64,000 nucleotides of DNA from JAICMB01 sp963838885 (GTDB taxonomy: Bacteria > Acidobacteriota > Terriglobia > Bryobacterales > Bryobacteraceae). The stretch's first letter is position 1, and every line of letters starts with the position of its first letter. The position numbers and the translations under genes were made by a program. The stretch is from NCBI GenBank assembly GCA_963838885.1, contig CAWITB010000053.1, positions 19,713 to 83,712 of the forward strand. Direction: 5' to 3'. The notes beneath the pieces were generated by a model, which was not told where the DNA came from, ran no database searches, and saw only the letters and a list, made by a program, of their open reading frames with translations. Shown in pieces: positions 49,712 through 58,696 of the stretch.

Positions 49712-50128
49712 ATGATACTCAGTCGAGGTGCCTGCGCTTCGGCCGCTATGGTGTTGCTGTTAGCCTGCGTACTGGTTTCGGAAACGTGTGGCGCGTCGAT
49801 AGCCTATATCGTGTCTACTCATGACTCATTCGGTGCGCCCGACGACGATTCATTGCGTGCGATGCTTGCGCCCGGAGCGCAGTCCGCCGATCTCGAACGT
49901 GCTCTTGCTGCCGGTCGGATTGTCAAGCTGCGAGCCGGCTCGCGGGTCTCTTTTATCGAGATGCGGACCTTCACGCCTCACGGCCTGGTCGCCCCGATCC
50001 CGAACAGGGGTGATCACCCCCGGGTGGTGGACGTGGACAGGGTGAGAATCATGGATGGTCCACTAAAAGGCCTAGACGTGTGGGTCCTAGCCGCAGACGT
50101 CCGGTTTGGTACATTCCCAATGCCGTAA
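49712..50128 (+). CDS. Candidate immunity protein of the Rhs toxin
   Basis: A 138-residue exported protein starting 4 bp after the Rhs stop. It has a signal peptide (MVLLLACVLVSETCGASIA, within residues ~13-31; the Cys could be a lipobox). The mature part contains VSTHDSFGAPDDDSLRAML and an SH3-like end (KLRAGSRVSFIEMRTF, VRIMDGPLKGLDVWVLAADV). Position directly behind an Rhs C-terminal tip is the usual place of the immunity gene. A periplasmic immunity protein would fit a toxin acting outside the cytoplasm. Function is inferred from position only. Confidence 0.6.
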   Translation: MILSRGACASAAMVLLLACVLVSETCGASIAYIVSTHDSFGAPDDDSLRAMLAPGAQSADLERALAAGRIVKLRAGSRVSFIEMRTFTPHGLVAPIPNRGDHPRVVDVDRVRIMDGPLKGLDVWVLAADVRFGTFPMP

Positions 50129-50318
50129 CCGCTTGATCGTTTTGTCCGCAACACGTCGTCAACGCCTGAGGCGTGGTAACCCACATACGACGTCCCGAAG
50201 CATTTGATCAATTGTGGACGTGCCGCGGCAGAGGCCCGGCGGGGACGTGCTGGGCGGACGCGGGCGTTCACGTATGCCGGCGCGTATTGACAGGCGCGTA
50301 TAATCCCGAGAACGGTAT

Positions 50319-50826
50319 CGCCGAGCTCGAGAACACCAATTACACCGGCGTCGGAATTAGTTGTGGCGGCGGGTTGTGCAACGTGTGCGTGTCCTATCTG
50401 TCGATTCCGGTGCTGAGCTTTTCGATTCCGAAGGCGGGCGATTATATCGATTCGAGCGCGGCGGCGATGACAGGGGAGCGGGCCACGCGCATCCGCATGA
50501 TGAAGGAAGACACGTTCCATTTGAACGGGTATTTTACGGACAAGATCCAGCAGGCCATCGGCGTGTATTATGACGATATGATCCATGGTCTGGTGAGCGG
50601 CATGAAGGAAGCTCTCAAGAGCGCGCGCAAGATGCCGAAAATGAATCGGCCGCTGCCGCTGGTTTTGAGCGGCGGGACGACGCTGCCGGCCGGGTTCCGC
50701 GACCGCTTCGAAAAGATCATCGGGGAGGAGGATTTCCCGCTTCCGGTCTCCGAGATCCGCATGGCGGCCGATCCGCTGCACACCTCCGCGCGCGGCGCGC
50801 TCGTTGCCGCGATCACCGATATGTAG
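50319..50826 (+). pseudogene. Actin-like ATPase, 3' remnant
   Basis: The frame gives IAELENTNYTGVGISCGGGL through SARGALVAAITDM, identical or nearly so to the last ~168 residues of the gene at 42098. It lacks the phosphate-1 motif and half of the fold. Upstream sequence (50129-50318) is unrelated, with a short AT-poor spacer after the immunity gene. Confidence 0.9.
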
Positions 50827-50965
50827 TATCGTCAGCCATGCGCCGCAGATCGTTCATGGGGGCACTGGGGATGGGAGCTTTGGGCGGACTTGGAATGGGA
50901 GCGGGCGCGGCCACGGGGCGAACGCGGTTCTATGCGCTCGAGAGTTTCAAGCTGCAGGCTGGAAA
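50319..50965. repeat. 647-bp direct repeat, copy B
   Basis: Second copy of 42595-43241. It starts in the middle of the actin-like gene with no N-terminal part and continues into a full-length NIPSNAP gene. Together the copies bracket the Rhs locus. Confidence 0.95.
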
Positions 50966-51585
50966 CCAGCCCGCGCGTTTGCACGAGTATTTCGCGAAGA
51001 CGCTGCTGCCGAAGGCGAATGGCCTGTGGCCCGGCCCGAAGATTTTCCTGGACGCTCTGATCGCCCCGCACATGCCGCAGGTGCTGGCTGGTGTATGGCT
51101 TCAGCTCGCTCGAGGAGATGTGGAGCGTGCGCGGCAAGCTAACGGCCGATGCGGACGGCACGGAGCCCGCTTTCGATACGCTCGACACGATGCTGCTTGA
51201 GGCCGCTCCGTATTCGCCGGAAATCGCGGCAAGCGCGTCCACGGAGAAAACGCGCGTTTTCGAGCTGCGCGTCTATCATTCGCCGACATATCGGCAGCTC
51301 GCGGCATTGCACGAGCGCTTCGGCGGGCCGGAAATCAAGATTTTCCATCGCTCGGGGATTCATCCGATTCTGTATTCTTCAACCGTAATCGGTCAGAACA
51401 TGCCTAATCTGACATACCTTATCCCATTTGACAATCTGGCTGCTCGGGAGCATGCCTGGGCGGCATTTTCCGCCGACCCGGAATGGGTCAAGGTGCGCAA
51501 AGAGTCCGTCGACAAGTACGGCCAGATCGCCGCCGTGCAGAACATGTCGCTTTGGAAGGCCGCCGACTATTCACCAGTGCGATAG
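50838..51585 (+). CDS. Exported NIPSNAP-family protein (one frameshift)
   Basis: A ~248-residue protein. The signal MRRRSFMGALGMGALGGLGM is followed by the first NIPSNAP repeat (RTRFYALESFKLQAGNQPAR, HEYFAKTLLPKANGLW). An indel near 51088 leads to YGFSSLEEMWSVRGKLTADA and the second repeat (RVFELRVYHSPTYRQLAALH, IIPFD-like LTYLIPFDNLAAREHAWAAF, DPEWVKVRKESVDKYG). NIPSNAP domains are ferredoxin-like; the role of bacterial ones is unknown. It originally followed the actin-like gene. Confidence 0.82.
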
Positions 51586-51743
51586 TTCGGTTCTTTGGAT
51601 CTGTCGCGGTTAACAGCAGGGAATTATGCAGCGGTCCGGTGGAAGTGCGGTAACGTCGGATAGCGCCGCGGGAGGTAAGTCCCCGCTAACGCCCGGAAGC
51701 AGGCAGGCCGCCTTGTTTCCGCATACCGCAAGAGCGATGCAGG

Positions 51744-52104
51744 ATGTTGAAATTGAGCTTATTACCGGGATGCATCAAGGCTGGATTGCTCGTGTTGCTG
51801 GGCGTTATTACATTTCCGTTCGGCTGCAGCTAGAAAGGATCCCATCGTTGTGGTTGAGGATTGGTGGAACATCGATTTCGCGAAGAGCGGCTGCGAGATG
51901 AGGGCGCGCAATGGTAGTGACCAATGTATAGGCGATCCAGCTGAGGAGGTGCGCGATTTCGAAGCGCAGTTACGGACAGCGTTCGCTAGCGATGGCTCAT
52001 GCCGAGGGGCTGTGTTGACGGAGTTCGAGGGGCCGCAGCAAGTCATCTCCAAGGCCGCTTCCGAGGCGGATACCTCCAAAGGCAGATTGGCAGTTGATGC
52101 TTGA
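51744..52104 (+). CDS. Lipoprotein of unknown function (one frameshift)
   Basis: The frame from ATG 51744 gives a lipoprotein signal (MLKLSLLPGCIKAGLLVLLG, VITFPFGCS, lipobox around FGC). A single extra T after this (near 51830) shifts to the frame VVVEDWWNIDFAKSGCEMRA, CIGDPAEEVRDFEAQLRTAF and DGSCRGAVLTEFEGPQ, ending at 52104. I do not recognise the family. It lies next to Rhs-associated duplications and might be a stray immunity gene; that is speculation. Confidence 0.55.
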
Positions 52105-52260
52105 CTTTAATGGAGGTGAATCATCGCAAAGCTGGACCATGATGCACCATTTGCGGGCACCAACGGGTCGCGGCAATCCTCGAGAAATGATTCACACGGT
52201 TTGCGCGGTTGTGACGCAAGCCGGTGGATCTCTCGCGGAATAGAGAATCGCCCCTTTGCA
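52105..52260. other. Spacer; nothing recognised
   Basis: A short stretch between the lipoprotein and the hydrolase remnant. No feature seen. Confidence 0.4.
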
Positions 52261-52436
52261 TTAGCGCGCGGCGGCCTGTATCAATTGTTTTACCGCGTCG
52301 ATGCCAGGGCGGGCGGGCTCGTCTAATTTGATCCAGTGGCCGCTGTTTTCTGCGACGATGTGGGTGACGTCGTTCGCGAGATTGGAGTTATCGTCGGCAG
52401 GCCATTTGGCGGAGCTTTTGGCGCCGTCAGGATTAT
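52261..52436 (-). pseudogene. Alpha/beta-hydrolase, C-terminal remnant
   Basis: On the minus strand the sequence reads WPADDNSNLANDVTHIVAEN then SGHWIKLDEPARPGIDAVKQ and a stop. The GHW histidine region matches the catalytic-His end of alpha/beta hydrolases (HxxGHWxQxExP). Everything upstream is missing: at ~52440 the sequence changes to the third copy of the actin-like gene. Confidence 0.65.
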
Positions 52437-52444
52437 GCTCCCAA

Positions 52445-53400
52445 AGGCCCCAGGAAGGAGATGAAATCTAGCGAGAAAATAAGGTAATGGGTCAGTTTGG
52501 AAATCGTGCATGCCTGCGCGATTATCGGCCCTAAGATGCGGTCAGTTCGCGAGCATATGCAGCACCACAATCGCTAATATCCCCGCAGATAGGAGCGTCG
52601 TCGCGGCGACGGAGAGCGTAGCGAGGGGGGCCGGGATCATAGCGAGGCGCGTGGGGTGCGGCAGTTCGACGCCATGATTCCAGCTGCGTAGCAGGGTGGC
52701 ACAGCCAGTTACGACCACGGCAAACGGCAGACCAAGCAGCAGCAACCATAGCGTCCACATTCGCGCCGAATACCACGTGACGATCCGCTGAGCGACATGG
52801 GCCAGGTCGTATTGCGGTGCATCGCCCACGGCGACGAGGACGGCGGTCATGAAGAGTGCGGCAGGAAGGATGAGCGCCAGTTGGATTGCGGCGATAAAGC
52901 GTGTGAGGGTGTGCATGCAAGCTTTATATCACAAAGTACAAATCGCCGCAAGGCGTTGATGCCCACCGGCGGGTCGGCCGAATCTGAAACTAACCCACTA
53001 CCAAACATAAGGGTTCCTCGTTGGGCTGGACGTCGAGCAAGCCGTAACTGGCTGGCGCAACGCAATGGCGAGGAATTTTAATACCGCACGTAGTTGAACG
53101 CCTTTGTTACGCTGCCGTTTTCGCGCATAACGGAATCGGTGCTCAAGAAGGAAGGGGTTCCCGCACGCCGTCAGCGGCCCGGAGATCGTGGTGCACGGCG
53201 ATGAATCGGGGAAATTCGCCGATTTATAGATACGATACCCGCCATATGATGACGCGCCGGGTATTGAGCTCGACCGAGTAGGAGAGCCTGAGATCGATAT
53301 CACGAACCGACGCTGCGTCAAGATTCTGCTCGAGCTGGGCTACGAAGTGAAGAGCATCAACGAGGGCCTGGCGGTGGTTTACGCCAGCTCGAGGCGCTAA
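52445..53400 (+). pseudogene. Actin-like ATPase, decayed third copy split by an insertion
   Basis: Bases 52445-52488 match the ribosome-binding site and first codons of the gene at 42098 (GAGATGAAATCTAGCGAG). Homology then stops and resumes at ~53020 (TTGGGCTGGACGTCG), covering codons up to the DMD/LSSTES region by ~53290, then jumps to the segment ending KSINEGLAVVYA (53340-53390). Multiple indels and stops make it dead. The interruption of ~530 bp holds a small membrane-protein gene on the other strand. Confidence 0.82.
52542..52916 (-). CDS. Small four-helix membrane protein
   Basis: A 124-residue protein with three to four hydrophobic segments (FIAAIQLALILPAALFMTAV, WTLWLLLLGLPFAVVVTGCA, LSAGILAIVVLHMLAN). 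It appears intact, with no recognisable catalytic motif. It lies inside a broken copy of the actin-like gene, in the opposite direction, so it probably arrived as part of an insertion or was joined there by rearrangement. Confidence 0.6.
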   Translation of the reverse strand: MHTLTRFIAAIQLALILPAALFMTAVLVAVGDAPQYDLAHVAQRIVTWYSARMWTLWLLLLGLPFAVVVTGCATLLRSWNHGVELPHPTRLAMIPAPLATLSVAATTLLSAGILAIVVLHMLAN

Positions 53401-53410
53401 TTGCCCGCAC

Positions 53411-53847
53411 ATGCGACAGGCGCTGGTTGTGTATGACCTCAGCTCGCTCGAGGAGATGTGGAGCGTGCGCGGCAAGCTGACGTCCGATGCGGACGGCGCG
53501 GATCCCGCTTTCGATAGGTTCGGCACGATGCTGCTGGAGGCCGCTCCGTATTCGCCCGAAATCGCCCCCGGTGCATCCACGGGGAAACCGCGCGTTTTCG
53601 AGCTGCGCGTCTATCATTCGCCGACATATCGGCAGCTCGCGGCATTGCACGAACGCTTCGCCGGGCCTAATTTGACATAGGGTTTCATTTGATAATCTGG
53701 CCGCGCGTGAGCGGATGTTGGGCGGCATTTTCGGCCGACCCGGAATGGGTCAAGGTGCGCAAAGAGTCCGTTGACAAGTACGGCCAGATCAGCGCGTTGC
53801 AAAATATTTTACTTTGGAAGGCGGCCTACTATTCGCCAGTGAGATAG
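53411..53847 (+). pseudogene. NIPSNAP-family protein, decayed third copy
   Basis: It begins VVYDLSSLEEMWSVRGKLTS and continues RVFELRVYHSPTYRQLAALH, then breaks at a stop after RFAGPNLT and ends in another frame with DPEWVKVRKESVDKYGQI. It matches the C-terminal two thirds of 50838-51585 with many changes. The N-terminus is missing; it follows the third actin-like copy, keeping the original gene order. Confidence 0.82.
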
Positions 53848-53971
53848 ATCACGTTGGTGTCGTCGACTTACGTACTGTAATATAAATTCGCAGTCGAGAT
53901 GTCCACAAGGGCAGTAATCGGCTAGAATACTCCAAGTAAGAATACTACAAAATAAACTCCGGAGGACAAAA

Positions 53972-54600
53972 CGACGCGCTTGACGTCAATCGCATCGTTC
54001 GTTTGCATTTTGGCCGCGCCGTGCGCGGTGATTACGCCACTACACGCGGGCTGATCCTGACTTCAACTGGAATAAGCGACGGTTTTACGCTCAGCACCTT
54101 CGTGAGCGGATACAACGCCCAGTATGGTCCGCTGGCGCAAGGAATAGCCACCAATGGCAACGTGATCACGGGCAGCTTGCTGAATACCCATGGCGCCAGT
54201 GAGACGGCCAGAGCTTGGGCAGCACCGTGGCTTCTAACCCGTACACGTGCACGACCGGCAATTGCAATTTCGCCATGACGACCGCGGGCGGCCAGGTCTA
54301 CGGCGCTCAGGCTCAAGGCGGCGTCTACGAGCACTTCAACAGCGATGGTACCTTCGCCCCGATCCCCAACCGGGAGGCCGCCGGCGTTCTTGACGACCTT
54401 GGCATGTGGGGCGATCCGGTCAACGGGCACATTATCACGACAAGCAATAAAGGGTTGATCGACATCGATCCCGTGGCGGGCTCCTTCCGGGTGATCGTTG
54501 CCGGGCTCGTCGGAGACGGCGTATCGGTGTCCCCGGACGGCACTGTGGCCTATGTTGAGGTGGGAGGCGCGGTCCAGTCCTACAACATTGCTTGGCCGTC
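53972..54600 (+). pseudogene. Secreted beta-propeller-like protein, broken
   Basis: Changing frames give a signal peptide-like start (SIASFVCILAAPCAVITPLH), then GLILTSTGISDGFTLSTFVS, then NPYTCTTGNCNFAMTTAGGQ and DDLGMWGDPVNGHIITTSNK, IDIDPVAGSFRVIVAGLVGD and VSVSPDGTVAYVEVGGAVQS. The repeated GxIxxxxxxGLxxIDP pattern resembles NHL/SMP-30-like propeller proteins, often with PEP-CTERM sorting signals. The C-terminus is absent. Confidence 0.6.
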
Positions 54601-54909
54601 TGCAGGGGCGCGAGATCCTCAAGCCGGGCCGCCTCCGCGCGGGCGAGCTCGAAGGCGACAATAGCGGGGAGCCGCGCGCCGGTGGTATAACCTGCGATGT
54701 TTTTCCCTTCCCGCGCGGCGGTGACGGCATAACACGTGGGTTCCGAACGAGACTGCCGATGTGACGCGCAGCGGAGTGGAATCGGGAAGCTCGGCTACCA
54801 CGTTATCGGCCGCCTCACAGCCATCGCGGAGAGCCATATGGTTCTGGTTTAGCTCCGCGGAGCCGGCTGCGGCGGCGGCGAGCACGGCGATCGCAAGGAG
54901 GGGTCGCAT
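54600..54909 (-). pseudogene. Exported SH3-like protein, 3' end lost
   Basis: From ATG 54909 the product starts MRPLLAIAVLAAAAAGSAEL and continues CEAADNVVAELPDSTPLRVT, a bacterial SH3-like segment. A frameshift near 54745 leads to CYAVTAAREGKNIAGYTTGA and RLPAIVAFELARAEAARLED. It then meets the propeller remnant on the other strand. Start is 5 bp after the TadG-like gene stop, so it was part of the same operon. Confidence 0.55.
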
Positions 54910-54914
54910 GTTTC

Positions 54915-56642
54915 TCAATGGCTCAGACGCAGCACTTCGGAAGCGAGCTGGGCGAACAGCGCGCCTAGCTGGGTCCTGTCCGCGGTCACCAGATATTGTC
55001 CCTGCTGCTGATCCGTTTGAAGGGCGGGGTTCGCGTAGGGTGTGAAGGTATTGCCGCCCGAATCGTAAGGGAGCGCCAGGATCGTCGGGTAGTTGGAGAT
55101 CACGGCCAGGAATTCGTGATCGATGGCGTCGCTATAATTGCCCGTGAGGTAGATTGAGTTGATGACGATATGGAACTTTGTATCGGAGCGAATTCGATAC
55201 GCTTCGGCCATCGCGGCGTTCATGCTGGCGGCTACGATGGTGTTCGGCTGATCCATGCGGAGATAATTCCTGTAAGGTCCGTTGTCCATCAGATTGGAAG
55301 CCGAGCCAATGGACGTGTGGTTGCTCCAGAAATCGCCGAGAAATTTGCAGCCCACATTGGGGTCGGAACTGCACGAGTTATTCACTTGATAGAGCCAGCC
55401 GTCGCGCGAAAGCAATCCGCCGCACGCCCCGCTGGTGCAGACCGTGGGGCCTGCTCCCGTGGCGATCACACCGTGGGTGGAGTTTCCGTAGATATCGGTA
55501 TCCGGGATGTAAGCTATCATCTGCCGCAAGGCATTATCGGTCCCCTGCGGACTGCAAGTCGCGGGATATTGGATGGCGGGGTCAGTGCTCATGGGCAGGT
55601 GCAAGCCGGCGATGGAGCCTCCGTAGGAATTTTGTCCCGAAACTTGCGAGATCGTTCCCCGCACGGTAGTGCCTCCAGTGCAAGTCACCGGCATGTTAAC
55701 GCACACCGCTCCGTTCGTCGAGTTGTCGGAACAACTGTTCGTGATGCCGTATGTGGAGCCCGACTGGTTGGGGGGCGTGGGGCTGCTCGCGGCGGGACCC
55801 CAGCGTTTATCAGTCTGCTTCCGCAGCGGGAAATCGCAGGAGATGCCGTTCGGGGAGCCGTCGGTGAAGAGCACGATGACGTTCTCGGCGAGCGGCAGAT
55901 TTTGATTTTCAATCTGTTGGTAGGCCATCTCGAGCGCAGAAGTGGTGTTCGTGTTGTTGTTGCAGGTGATATTTCCGATCGCGGTATTGAGAGAACCGTC
56001 TCCGTAGGAGGCGCTCGGAGCGTAATCGAGATGCGCCGTATAATCGAACGAGACCATGCCGATGCGATCGTAAGGGCTGAAGCTGGTGATGAAATTCTGC
56101 GCCGCCGCCACCATCGCCGCGCACGCCGTCGGGGGCGATCCGGTGGTGTTCATAGACGCCGATTTATCGAGCACCAGCATCATCACCAGACCGCGTCGCG
56201 TGGCCGTTCCACTAGCGTTCACCGTGACGGAGTTATCGCCGAAGATTCTCATGAAGTAGGTCGGAACCGAGACCGACGCCGCCACCGCGATGTCTAGGAC
56301 GCCGGTGATGTTACCATCGCCGTCCACTTCCTGCGTAAAAGTCGGAGTGACGGTCGGACTCGTCGTGCCAAAATAGCCGCTGGGAAAATTGGCGGCAAAA
56401 AACTGCTGCGCCATCGTGGTGGCCTGAGTCGTGGCCTGAGATACGGTGTTGGCGAGATTGACGGAGCGGCCCGCCGCCAGCGCCGCCGCATCTACGGCGC
56501 CGCTGAGCTTGGCTTTGACCAGATAGGCGATGCCGGCATCCACCGCCAAGCCCACGACCGCGACCGTGAAGACAATCATGGCGGCATTGAGCAGAATCGC
56601 GATCCCGCGCTCGCCCGCCCGCCTGCGTGGAAGTTTAGACAT
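54915..56642 (-). CDS. TadG-like protein with von Willebrand factor A domain
   Basis: A 575-residue pilus-assembly/surface protein. It has a Flp pilin-like N-terminal membrane helix (RGIAILLNAAMIVFTVAVVGLAVDAG; TadG type) and a VWA domain with the MIDAS motif DKSASM, plus VIVLFTDGSPNGISCD. Cys-rich inserts lie in the VWA domain. TadG-type proteins belong to Flp/Tad pili; here the rest of the Tad machine (TadA, CpaB, RcpA) is not in the window. It is the last intact gene in a minus-strand set with two TadE-like genes. Confidence 0.85.
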   Translation of the reverse strand: MSKLPRRRAGERGIAILLNAAMIVFTVAVVGLAVDAGIAYLVKAKLSGAVDAAALAAGRSVNLANTVSQATTQATTMAQQFFAANFPSGYFGTTSPTVTPTFTQEVDGDGNITGVLDIAVAASVSVPTYFMRIFGDNSVTVNASGTATRRGLVMMLVLDKSASMNTTGSPPTACAAMVAAAQNFITSFSPYDRIGMVSFDYTAHLDYAPSASYGDGSLNTAIGNITCNNNTNTTSALEMAYQQIENQNLPLAENVIVLFTDGSPNGISCDFPLRKQTDKRWGPAASSPTPPNQSGSTYGITNSCSDNSTNGAVCVNMPVTCTGGTTVRGTISQVSGQNSYGGSIAGLHLPMSTDPAIQYPATCSPQGTDNALRQMIAYIPDTDIYGNSTHGVIATGAGPTVCTSGACGGLLSRDGWLYQVNNSCSSDPNVGCKFLGDFWSNHTSIGSASNLMDNGPYRNYLRMDQPNTIVAASMNAAMAEAYRIRSDTKFHIVINSIYLTGNYSDAIDHEFLAVISNYPTILALPYDSGGNTFTPYANPALQTDQQQGQYLVTADRTQLGALFAQLASEVLRLSH

Positions 56643-56650
56643 GACGGCTC

Positions 56651-57340
56651 CTAAGAGAAGTTGCGGCTATACAGGACCGGCACGTTCATGACTTGAAACA
56701 GGTCCACCGCACTGACGTCGGCGAAGGTCTCGGCGAGCAGCGTGAAGGTGCTCGGACTCAGGGTCATGACGCCGCCGGACCCGAAATTGGTCGCGTGATT
56801 GGAGGTATTCTTCGCGATATCGGCGGCCGAAATGGTTCCGTCCGACTGGATAATGGCCGAGGGCGGACTTCCGAAGTTGCTCGTGAATCTGGTTCCGTTT
56901 CCGATAACGATGCGATAAGCGAAGACGTACTGGTTGTAATTGGGACAGTTCGAAGCGGTCCAGGGCGGAGCGCCGTTCGGCGCCGGGATGATTCCGGCGG
57001 AGCACTCATTGGCCCCCACCAAAATCACTTTCGATAGGATCACCACGGCTTTACCATTCGGATCGGGCGTAGTGGTCCCGGACTTGTTCATGCCCAACCC
57101 GGCGGCCGTGCGTACAATCAGCCCCTGATTGTTAGCTAGCGAGAGGTCCAATCCGGAGGAGGGATCGGTGGTGGCGCGCAGGAGCAGAACGACGGAGTCG
57201 CGAGAGACGCTGGTGACCTGAATGGATTTCGTCAGCAGCATTCCGGTATCGGCCGTGGCGGCGAACAGCGGAACGAGGAAGGCGCAGACCAGGGCGAATT
57301 CTAGAATGGTGTTTCCGCGCTGGCGCTTTTTTGTTAGCAT
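56651..57340 (-). CDS. TadE-like pseudopilin-type protein (second)
   Basis: A 229-residue protein with a TadE-like start: KKRQRGNTILEFALVCAFLV, containing the conserved Glu after the hydrophobic-cleavage position. The rest is a surface domain without a familiar motif (GMNKSGTTTPDPNGKAVVIL). The ATG at 57340 is 9 bp after the previous gene's stop. It probably forms part of a minor pilin-like complex with the neighbouring TadE- and TadG-like proteins. Confidence 0.82.
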   Translation of the reverse strand: MLTKKRQRGNTILEFALVCAFLVPLFAATADTGMLLTKSIQVTSVSRDSVVLLLRATTDPSSGLDLSLANNQGLIVRTAAGLGMNKSGTTTPDPNGKAVVILSKVILVGANECSAGIIPAPNGAPPWTASNCPNYNQYVFAYRIVIGNGTRFTSNFGSPPSAIIQSDGTISAADIAKNTSNHATNFGSGGVMTLSPSTFTLLAETFADVSAVDLFQVMNVPVLYSRNFS

Positions 57341-57349
57341 AACGTTCCC

Positions 57350-57985
57350 CTAAGGCGTGGGCGGGACGCTGGTCCCGACTGGAAGACCGCCCATTACGTC
57401 CACTTCGGCGGCGTTCAAATTAAAGCTGTTCCCCGGCATAAAACCCTTCAAAGGAACCAGCCAGTTCCAGGGATACTGCGAGATCACGACCTCCACGGCA
57501 TTGCCGGGCTGATTCGCGTAAGTGACGATCTTTCCATTGCTCAGCGTCTGCGGCAGTGTTCCTTTCAACGCGCAGGAACCCGACTGGCAGGTCATGACGG
57601 GATTCGAGAGATCGTTGGTGGTGTAATAATTCACGATGATGTAACTGCTCTTCGCGCCCGATAAAAATCCGAAAGAATTGTTCTGCACAACCTGCGTAAT
57701 GCAGGTGAACTGCGAGCTTGCGCAGGACGCGCCGCTATAGGAGGAACTGTAGGTGACGGCGAAGCGCACGCCCTCGCGCGCGGCGTTTTGAAAACTGTTC
57801 TGTAAAAAGAAGAGGAAGCCGAAATCGACGATGCCCATGAACATGGCGAACATGGGAAGGAACACGAGGGCGGTCTCGAGCATGGCGTTGCCGCGCTGGC
57901 CCGCTCTGCGCGCGGTTCTGGGAGCAGTCCCGGGAATAGTCCCGGAATGCGCCGGATTGCGGTACGTCGTCGCGCCTTGTTCCAT
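57350..57985 (-). CDS. TadE-like pseudopilin-type protein (first)
   Basis: A 211-residue protein. After a Thr/Arg-rich leader comes the TadE motif RGNAMLETALVFLPMFAMFM with a conserved Glu, the hydrophobic helix GIVDFGFLFFLQNSFQNAAR, and a periplasmic domain. ATG 57985 was chosen over the longer frame because family similarity starts shortly after. First gene of the tadE-tadE-tadG set. Confidence 0.82.
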   Translation of the reverse strand: MEQGATTYRNPAHSGTIPGTAPRTARRAGQRGNAMLETALVFLPMFAMFMGIVDFGFLFFLQNSFQNAAREGVRFAVTYSSSYSGASCASSQFTCITQVVQNNSFGFLSGAKSSYIIVNYYTTNDLSNPVMTCQSGSCALKGTLPQTLSNGKIVTYANQPGNAVEVVISQYPWNWLVPLKGFMPGNSFNLNAAEVDVMGGLPVGTSVPPTP

Positions 57986-58270
57986 TACTCTAGTCCAAAA
58001 TAGGTCATTGGCGAGATGGCAACAATCCGATGTAGCCCTTAGATTGCCCCCGGCATTCGCCTTGCCCCTGGGGAGGGCGGCACGGCAGTTTTCATTAGGA
58101 TTCTTTTGCAAACGTTGGTACACTGGGGGTGTCTTTGCTAGCATCCGTTCTTTCACGAGTGCCCTTTCTGGCCGCCCTTCCCGCATCGGCGTTTTCGGTC
58201 CGGTTTCCTGAGCAGTCCGACAAAGACTATCTGACCGATCCAATTGGATCAATAACTTGGAGCAACAAAC

Positions 58271-58579
58271 ATGAAACTTTTTGTCGGAAACCTCAGTTTC
58301 CAGACCACTCAGGAAGACCTGCTACAGGCCTTCTCTCCCTACGGCGCGGTTGAGAGCGCGAGCGTGCTCATGGACCGCAGCACGGGGCAATCCCGTGGGT
58401 TCGGATTCGTCGAAATGGCGAACCGGAAAGAGGCACAAAGCGCGATGACGGCCTTAAACGGTGCACAGCTCGACGGCCGCGCGCTGAACGTTAACGAAGC
58501 CCGTCCCAAGACGGAAGGCGGCGGTGGCGGCGGATTCGGCGGGGGCGGCAACAAGCAGCGCCGTACGCCGCGCTGGTAG
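58271..58579 (+). CDS. Glycine-rich RRM RNA-binding protein (first)
   Basis: A 102-residue protein with a single RNA recognition motif: RNP2 LFVGNLSF at residues 3-10 and RNP1 RGFGFVEM at ~42-49, followed by a Gly-rich tail with Lys/Arg end (GGGGGGFGGGGNKQRRTPRW). Such bacterial RRM proteins are common in Cyanobacteria and some Acidobacteria, often cold-induced RNA chaperones. A potential 5' leader of more than 100 bp lies upstream. A paralogue is at 59327. Confidence 0.92.
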   Translation: MKLFVGNLSFQTTQEDLLQAFSPYGAVESASVLMDRSTGQSRGFGFVEMANRKEAQSAMTALNGAQLDGRALNVNEARPKTEGGGGGGFGGGGNKQRRTPRW

Positions 58580-58696
58580 GATAGATACCGCTTTTGAGCG
58601 GGTGAGCGAAGCATGGCGGCTGGACGACCACACGGTTTCGAGCCGCCGTCTCCGCTGAGGAGTGACGCTTCAGCGACGCGCAAAGGAGAAACACGC

